Shown here: positions 59,838 through 64,000 of the stretch, piece by piece | Position numbering within the stretch: position 1 is the first letter of the stretch | Layout: each line of letters begins with the position of its first letter | Translations under genes and position numbers: made by a program | From: DASPSR01 sp035498715 | GTDB taxonomy: Bacteria; Nitrospirota; UBA9217 | DNA: 64,000 nucleotides | Reading direction: 5' to 3' | Assembly (NCBI GenBank): GCA_035498715.1 | Contig: DATJZV010000158.1 | Coordinates: 37,246-101,245, forward strand | The notes under the pieces: model-generated | Told to the model about the DNA's origin: nothing | The model's database searches: none | The model's input: the letters and a program-made list of their open reading frames with translations, nothing else

Positions 59838-61671
59838 ACCGGTCCGTTCCTTTGCGATGATACGCTAGAAAGTGTTGCGCACCGTTCTTGCCCAGGTACC
59901 GCTCTAGAATTTTCGGCTCGGTCCTGGTAAGATCGACCATGATCAGGCCGTCAAGCACGTTGCCGAAACTTGGATCGACATTAAATCCGGCAATTTGCCC
60001 GCCCAGTTTGATGTATTGCTTCAAGAGGATGGGGATTCCCTTGCGATCGGTCTCTATGGAGGAGATCATCTCTGAGATAGCATCGACGTCATCCCCCATG
60101 GACCGCACGGCAGCATCGATGTCCCAAATCTTGGACGGTTTTGAACGAAGCGGCCTTCTGGCCCTTACGAATTCGGCCATATCAGGGCGATACCTCGTCC
60201 TTTTCAGAAAGCCGACCATCAGATGTTTGGACATAGCTTGGTATTCATTTGTAATGCTCACAGGACCAAATAGCGTTTTGTAGTAGGGATTTTCAACGAT
60301 AAACCTGCCGATACCTTTCCAAAGCAGTAAGAGAGGGCCATAGGACTTCTGATACTCAGGACGGATGAACGAGCGCCCCAATTCCAGGGCAGGTCCCAGA
60401 TGTTCCAGGAACTCCTTTTTATATCGGAAGAGCGTGCTGGTATAGATTCCTCGGATCCCGTGCTGTCTCGTCAGCTCATCCGTTCTGCCGAGCCGGTAGG
60501 CGCCCACTACTTCTTTTTTCATCTTGTTCCAGATGAACAGGTGGGTATAGGTGTGGTCGAAGCGGTCAAGATCGACGGGTTTCCCTGTCCCTTCACCCAC
60601 AGCACGGAACGTGATCTCTCGAAGCCGTCCGATCTCGAGCAGAACACGCGGGACTTGATCACCCATGGCCTGAATAACGATGCTATCGCTGCTTTCGACG
60701 AGCGTCTGGCTGGGAGGCAGACTTCGAATCTCTTCAGCAAGGACATCCGGATTTTGAGGATTCATAAGACTTTGACCAGCTTTGCGCATTTTTCTCACGG
60801 GGAACATGGTGACGCTCGGCACCGCCTGAAATGTCTGACGATGTTCCAGGACATAGGTGCGAAACCGGAGATACTCCATTATGAGCGTATCCTGTTTAAG
60901 ACTTTTTAGCTTGTCGAAGGGGATGAGGTCCCCGATGCGAACCCGAATGTTCTTCCGCCCTTTGTTCAGCAGCTCATTCGGCAGCATGGCTGTCCTCAGG
61001 AGCGGATGAACCATTCCTGCCATGTGGAATGCAGCACTGTTGGTCCCTTGAAAGAAAACGGGAAGCACGGGCGCACCGGTTTTCAGAATAACGCGCGCGA
61101 TGCTTGGACTCCATGCTGGATCGGTGACGATGCCTTTCTGAATATTGAAATGCGAAACTTCGCCGGCGGGGAACACCACGAGCATGCCTCCATTGAGCAC
61201 CCATTGAATGCACTCTCGGATCGGTTTGATGTTTTCCCTGACGGACGAATCTCTTTTGAACGGGTCTACGGCAATCAGCATATCCCGCACTTCCGGTATG
61301 GTGTTGAGCAGGAAATTCGCCATGAATTTTACGTCGCGGCGCCGGGAACGCAGGATTGATGCTAGGATTATTCCTTCAATGCCGCCAAAGGGATGGTTTG
61401 CCACAACGATCACGGGTCCCGCGGGGATCGTGAGCCGGGAAAGATCCTGTTCGGTAAGATCGTATGCTATGTTCAGTTTTTCAAGTACTTTTTCCGTGAA
61501 GGGCCGGTTGTCTGACATCCGCGCGATGTCGGCGTATGCCCGGTTCAGGCGGGGGAAAGCAAGGAAGTGTTCAATAGGGCCTTTGACCATCGAAAAAAGC
61601 TTCTTTTGCAGGGGGTCCTTGAGGTCGATGTCCAGCCTGAAGATGTGGTTCGGTTCCGTCTGGTTCAACAT
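59821..61671 (-). CDS. OlsF-like bifunctional acyltransferase (ornithine-type lipid synthesis)
   Basis: A 616-residue fusion. The N-terminal half is a PlsC-type acyltransferase: NHPFGGIEG (N92, H93, with E99 in place of Asp) and the FPAGEVS block near residue 168. The C-terminal half (about 330-590) is a GNAT-type N-acyltransferase related to OlsB/hemolysin-type proteins (FIWNKMKKEVVGAYRLGR, ELGRSFIRPEYQ, LLLWKGIGRFI). Fusions of these two domains, called OlsF in Serratia and Flavobacterium, make ornithine lipids by N-acylating ornithine and then O-acylating the lyso-lipid. AAAGGGG precedes the ATG. Ornithine lipids replace phospholipids when phosphate is scarce; the Pho box ahead of the operon fits this. 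The amino acid acylated cannot be read from sequence. Confidence 0.83.
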   Translation of the reverse strand: MLNQTEPNHIFRLDIDLKDPLQKKLFSMVKGPIEHFLAFPRLNRAYADIARMSDNRPFTEKVLEKLNIAYDLTEQDLSRLTIPAGPVIVVANHPFGGIEGIILASILRSRRRDVKFMANFLLNTIPEVRDMLIAVDPFKRDSSVRENIKPIRECIQWVLNGGMLVVFPAGEVSHFNIQKGIVTDPAWSPSIARVILKTGAPVLPVFFQGTNSAAFHMAGMVHPLLRTAMLPNELLNKGRKNIRVRIGDLIPFDKLKSLKQDTLIMEYLRFRTYVLEHRQTFQAVPSVTMFPVRKMRKAGQSLMNPQNPDVLAEEIRSLPPSQTLVESSDSIVIQAMGDQVPRVLLEIGRLREITFRAVGEGTGKPVDLDRFDHTYTHLFIWNKMKKEVVGAYRLGRTDELTRQHGIRGIYTSTLFRYKKEFLEHLGPALELGRSFIRPEYQKSYGPLLLLWKGIGRFIVENPYYKTLFGPVSITNEYQAMSKHLMVGFLKRTRYRPDMAEFVRARRPLRSKPSKIWDIDAAVRSMGDDVDAISEMISSIETDRKGIPILLKQYIKLGGQIAGFNVDPSFGNVLDGLIMVDLTRTEPKILERYLGKNGAQHFLAYHRKGTDRYATCA

Positions 61672-61811
61672 TGCATTGCCCCTTTCTTTGCCAAAAGGAG
61701 AACGAATTTACCGCTATGGACGCACAAGGAAGAGAATTCTTTTGTTTCAAGAATGTTAAATTACAGGCTCTTCGCGCCTTCTCGGTTAAAGCTTTTCTGG
61801 TTCGTCCGGAA

Positions 61812-63056
61812 CTAGGCGAACCGGGCCCGGATAACATCTGTGATTCGATAGCCCCATGACCAGAATCCGTTTTCAGGACAAGGTGACAAGCGAGAATCCT
61901 TGCCTATCATATACCGGTTGCCTCGCCAGACGACCGTTGAGCTTACAAGCGGTACGAACCACACGATGCCGATGATGATGTCCTTGACTGGAGCTAGTAG
62001 GTAAATAAGCGAAGACGGTCTATCCATCTCGTTTTCCCAGGTCACAGAATCGATGGTTTTACCGATGATAGAATCGCCAAGAACTTTGATCAAGCCTACG
62101 AGGCCCGCGAACGTTAGCGTGATGTGCGACGGCCCGCTTACGATAGCCGGAAGGGTAGCAACGAATACCGGATTGGCGAGGGGTTCTAGAAAATATTTAA
62201 TTCCGCCAATCTTCCATCTCAGCTTTCCCCACCGTGTATGGCGATTCAGGAAGCGTTTGATCCCCCAGTATTCGTTCACATTGCTGATCATGTAGTTCGA
62301 CAAAACGACCTTCTTGCCGGCGAGGTGCATCTCCCGTCCGATAATGAAATCCTCCGCCAGGATATCCTTAAAAGCTTCCAGCCCTCCAAGTGTTTCCAGG
62401 TCGTTCTTTTTCATGAGCATGGACTTCCCGATGACGCAGGGCATGCCCAAGAATTGATCGAGAAAACTGACACTACCCAAGATGAAGGAATTCAAGTGAA
62501 GATTCTCAAGGATGGCACCGAAGCTGCGGCCTCCGACTCCTCGTATCACGTTACTCACAAGTCCGACAGCCGGGTCTTGGGTGTGCCGCACGATCTCCCG
62601 GAGATAGTCTTTGCCGACCATCACATTGCTGTCACTGATCAGGATGTATGGATGGCGGGCCTTTTGATAGGACGGAACGAGATTGTTTACCTTGGGATTA
62701 AGACCAACGCTGCAACGCTCTATGATTATGGTAATATGCTTGTCTGGGTATTTTTCCTGTATCTTCTTTGCTACCTTGTAGGCGGGGTCATTGTGGTCTT
62801 GGAGGGAGAAAAGGATCTCGTACTCCGGGTAATCTTGAATACAGAAACTCGCCAGGTTATCGAATAGGTTGTCGTCGAGGCCTCTCAAGGGTTTGAGGAT
62901 CGAGACCGGGGGGAGGGAACAAGTCTCACAAGCCGACATTATTTCGCCAGGTTTATGCCCGAGCTTGATGAGCGAATACGTCGCTCCTATCTGCATTAGG
63001 TAGAGTATGAGCCCAATTATCGAGATTACTACACAACAGACGAGAAATATTGTCAC
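61812..63056 (-). CDS. GT21 glycosyltransferase (ceramide-glucosyltransferase-like, glycolipid synthesis)
   Basis: A 414-residue membrane glycosyltransferase. An N-terminal helix is followed by the GT21 core: VSILKPLRGLDDNLFDNL at 51-68, the D2 site SDSN at 141-144, D236 in AEDF and the RHTRW (RxxRW) motif at 272-276, then C-terminal membrane helices. GT21 includes ceramide glucosyltransferases, hopanoid-related HpnI and diacylglycerol glycosyltransferases that make phosphate-free glycolipids in rhizobia under phosphate starvation. Start is GTG at 63056 with AAAGGAGGAG upstream. Acceptor is unknown; the operon context favours a membrane diacylglycerol-type acceptor. Confidence 0.87.
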   Translation of the reverse strand: MTIFLVCCVVISIIGLILYLMQIGATYSLIKLGHKPGEIMSACETCSLPPVSILKPLRGLDDNLFDNLASFCIQDYPEYEILFSLQDHNDPAYKVAKKIQEKYPDKHITIIIERCSVGLNPKVNNLVPSYQKARHPYILISDSNVMVGKDYLREIVRHTQDPAVGLVSNVIRGVGGRSFGAILENLHLNSFILGSVSFLDQFLGMPCVIGKSMLMKKNDLETLGGLEAFKDILAEDFIIGREMHLAGKKVVLSNYMISNVNEYWGIKRFLNRHTRWGKLRWKIGGIKYFLEPLANPVFVATLPAIVSGPSHITLTFAGLVGLIKVLGDSIIGKTIDSVTWENEMDRPSSLIYLLAPVKDIIIGIVWFVPLVSSTVVWRGNRYMIGKDSRLSPCPENGFWSWGYRITDVIRARFA

Positions 63057-63182
63057 GTGGCTCCTCCTTTATGGTAATGGTACGGCGCAGGACTGACAGC
63101 AATCATTCTTTCTCAATTTGAGTTGAGCGCATCTATACATAAGTAACAGTAATATTTCCTTGTATACCATCATCGTCATGGT

Positions 63183-63875
63183 TCAATTCCTGAAAAGTGT
63201 GATGCCTACTCCCTTATTATGTCTTATGCACTGTTTAACCGCGTCCACATCCTTTTCGCAATTGAGGAGCGTCTTCCATGAGTAAAGGTGCCGCGCCTTG
63301 TGAAAGTCGCTGTTGGCGATGTAAGGATACTTTTTCAGGCTGATCACATTGAAGACATCATCCCGGTTCGCTATCTCCCAGGCATCGATGTATTTTGCAT
63401 ACTTTTCCCGGTTGTTCCAGAGAAAGAGCGTGTCTTTGTTCAGGATATCCGGAGTATGATGGGGATGGCATGCAACGGTCAGCGCATTCTGCCGCTTCGC
63501 TTCGAGGAAGATTTCCTCATAATCTAAGCAGGCAGGTATGAATTCTTTGATGTCGAGAAGGAGGAGGTGAGCTGATTTGTCCTGGGATATATAGTTCTTA
63601 CTGATTTCAACGCCCGGAATCACAAGCATGCTGTATTTTTGCCACGCCCGCGTTGCTTCCTCTTTGACGGCACCAAAGTACTCGTCGAAATTATCTCCGC
63701 GGACCGACAGGTTGAACTGCCGGGCAAATTTGCCTATCGAATTGTCGCCGCTAACTACGTGATCGGTAACTGCAATGACATCGAATCCGGCCTGGCCGAA
63801 AAGATCAATCGTGTCCCTCATGCTCAGCGAACCGTCAGAAAAATTAGTGTGAATATGGAAGTCACACAGCATCAT
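63183..63875 (-). CDS. PHP-domain phosphoesterase
   Basis: A 230-residue PHP-fold hydrolase. Metal ligands are in place: DFHIHTNFSDG (H7, H9, D14), VTDH (H39), PGVEIS (E90), CHPHH (H137, H139 or H140) and NSDFH (D190, H192). PHP proteins hydrolyse phosphate esters (for example histidinol phosphate, oligonucleotides or trehalose phosphates). It is the first gene after Pho box 3 and heads the lipid operon, so a role in releasing phosphate from head-group or nucleotide esters during phosphate limitation is plausible but inferred. The translation start is ATG at 63875 or 63872. Confidence 0.86.
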   Translation of the reverse strand: MMLCDFHIHTNFSDGSLSMRDTIDLFGQAGFDVIAVTDHVVSGDNSIGKFARQFNLSVRGDNFDEYFGAVKEEATRAWQKYSMLVIPGVEISKNYISQDKSAHLLLLDIKEFIPACLDYEEIFLEAKRQNALTVACHPHHTPDILNKDTLFLWNNREKYAKYIDAWEIANRDDVFNVISLKKYPYIANSDFHKARHLYSWKTLLNCEKDVDAVKQCIRHNKGVGITLFRN

Positions 63876-63900
63876 TGAGTATGATCATATAGTTATTCTG

Positions 63901-63938
63901 TTACAGAAGTATTACGGGAATATTAAGTTTCTGTTAAA
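63901..63938 (-). promoter_or_regulatory. Pho box 3: four 11-bp-spaced half-sites upstream of the PHP-lipid operon
   Basis: On the plus strand TTACA at 63901, TTACG at 63912, TTAAG at 63923 and TTAAA at 63934, exactly 11 bases apart. It begins 26 bases upstream of the PHP ATG, so it must overlap or lie close to the promoter. Half-site order TTACA, TTACG, TTAA resembles box 2. The sequence beyond it to 64000 shows no gene. Confidence 0.8.
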
Positions 63939-64000
63939 AAGATGGAATGGGTCTGAAAAAAGATATGAGGGGAAGCTGCCGTTGCGCCGGAAGTGATCGT

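Noticed and set aside
63057..63182. Second Pho box between the PHP and GT21 genes
   Set aside because: GTAACAGTAATATT resembles half-sites but the spacing is about 6 bases, not 11, and there is no third copy.

Overview
The window reads as chromosomal DNA of a Gram-negative (diderm) bacterium of mid GC content. The supporting evidence is a lipid A aminoarabinose (arn) operon, outer-membrane beta-barrel proteins with signal peptides, lipoproteins, a system II cytochrome c assembly pair (ResB/CcsA), and a MutL with the endonuclease motif of organisms lacking MutH. The gene set and order (aspartate-family genes mixed with a ThiS/JAMM sulfur-carrier module, archaeal-type phosphoglycerate mutase, citramalate synthase, mutL-terC-miaA-hfq-mtnP-pfkB-TPR-rodZ) fit Nitrospirota or Desulfobacterota-like lineages. 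That placement is an inference from memory and was not tested. No rRNA, tRNA, CRISPR array, intact insertion sequence or prophage was seen.

Layout. 0-3 kb: resB-ccsA, a rho-independent terminator, then a tandem DUF1059 protein. 3.5-8.3 kb (minus): an orphan peptide-type binding lipoprotein with a class I glutamine amidotransferase, then argF and argD. 8.4-19.2 kb (plus): a good sigma70 promoter opens a long amino-acid operon: alaC-like aminotransferase, hom, TusA-like, ThiF/MoeB-like, JAMM protease, thrC, ThiS-like, NIL-domain protein, apgM, lysC, cimA. The ThiF-JAMM-ThiS set looks like protein-thiocarboxylate sulfur delivery for homocysteine or cysteine synthesis. 19.2-26.7 kb: RseC-like protein, a small unknown, an EF-G paralogue, dut and three M16 peptidase genes (two active, one inactive). 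26.7-38 kb: a decayed reading frame, mutL, a degraded Cys-rich frame, terC, miaA, hfq, mtnP, a PfkB kinase, an unknown protein, a PilF-like TPR lipoprotein, rodZ and two paralogous beta-barrels.

From 37.6 kb to the end every gene is on the minus strand: a Mut7-C nuclease-like protein, copA, gcvT and mtnA; then arnT, an SMR flippase subunit, arnB, arnC, arnA as two separate genes, and arnD; then pstSCAB-phoU. Upstream of pstS lie a frameshifted gene, a receiver-kinase fusion, a kinase-like protein without its phospho-acceptor histidine, a 44-residue membrane protein missed by usual length cut-offs, an eight-TM-type flippase-like protein, an OlsF-like double acyltransferase, a GT21 glycolipid glycosyltransferase and a PHP phosphoesterase.

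Most interesting observation: three promoter regions in the last 9 kb (pstS, the receiver-kinase gene and the PHP-led lipid operon) each carry four half-sites repeated exactly every 11 bp, the architecture of PhoB/PhoP boxes. This suggests a phosphate-starvation regulon that couples high-affinity phosphate uptake to replacement of phospholipids by ornithine-type lipids and glycolipids, with a PHP phosphoesterase as first gene and two unusual signalling proteins. It lies next to the lipid A aminoarabinose operon.
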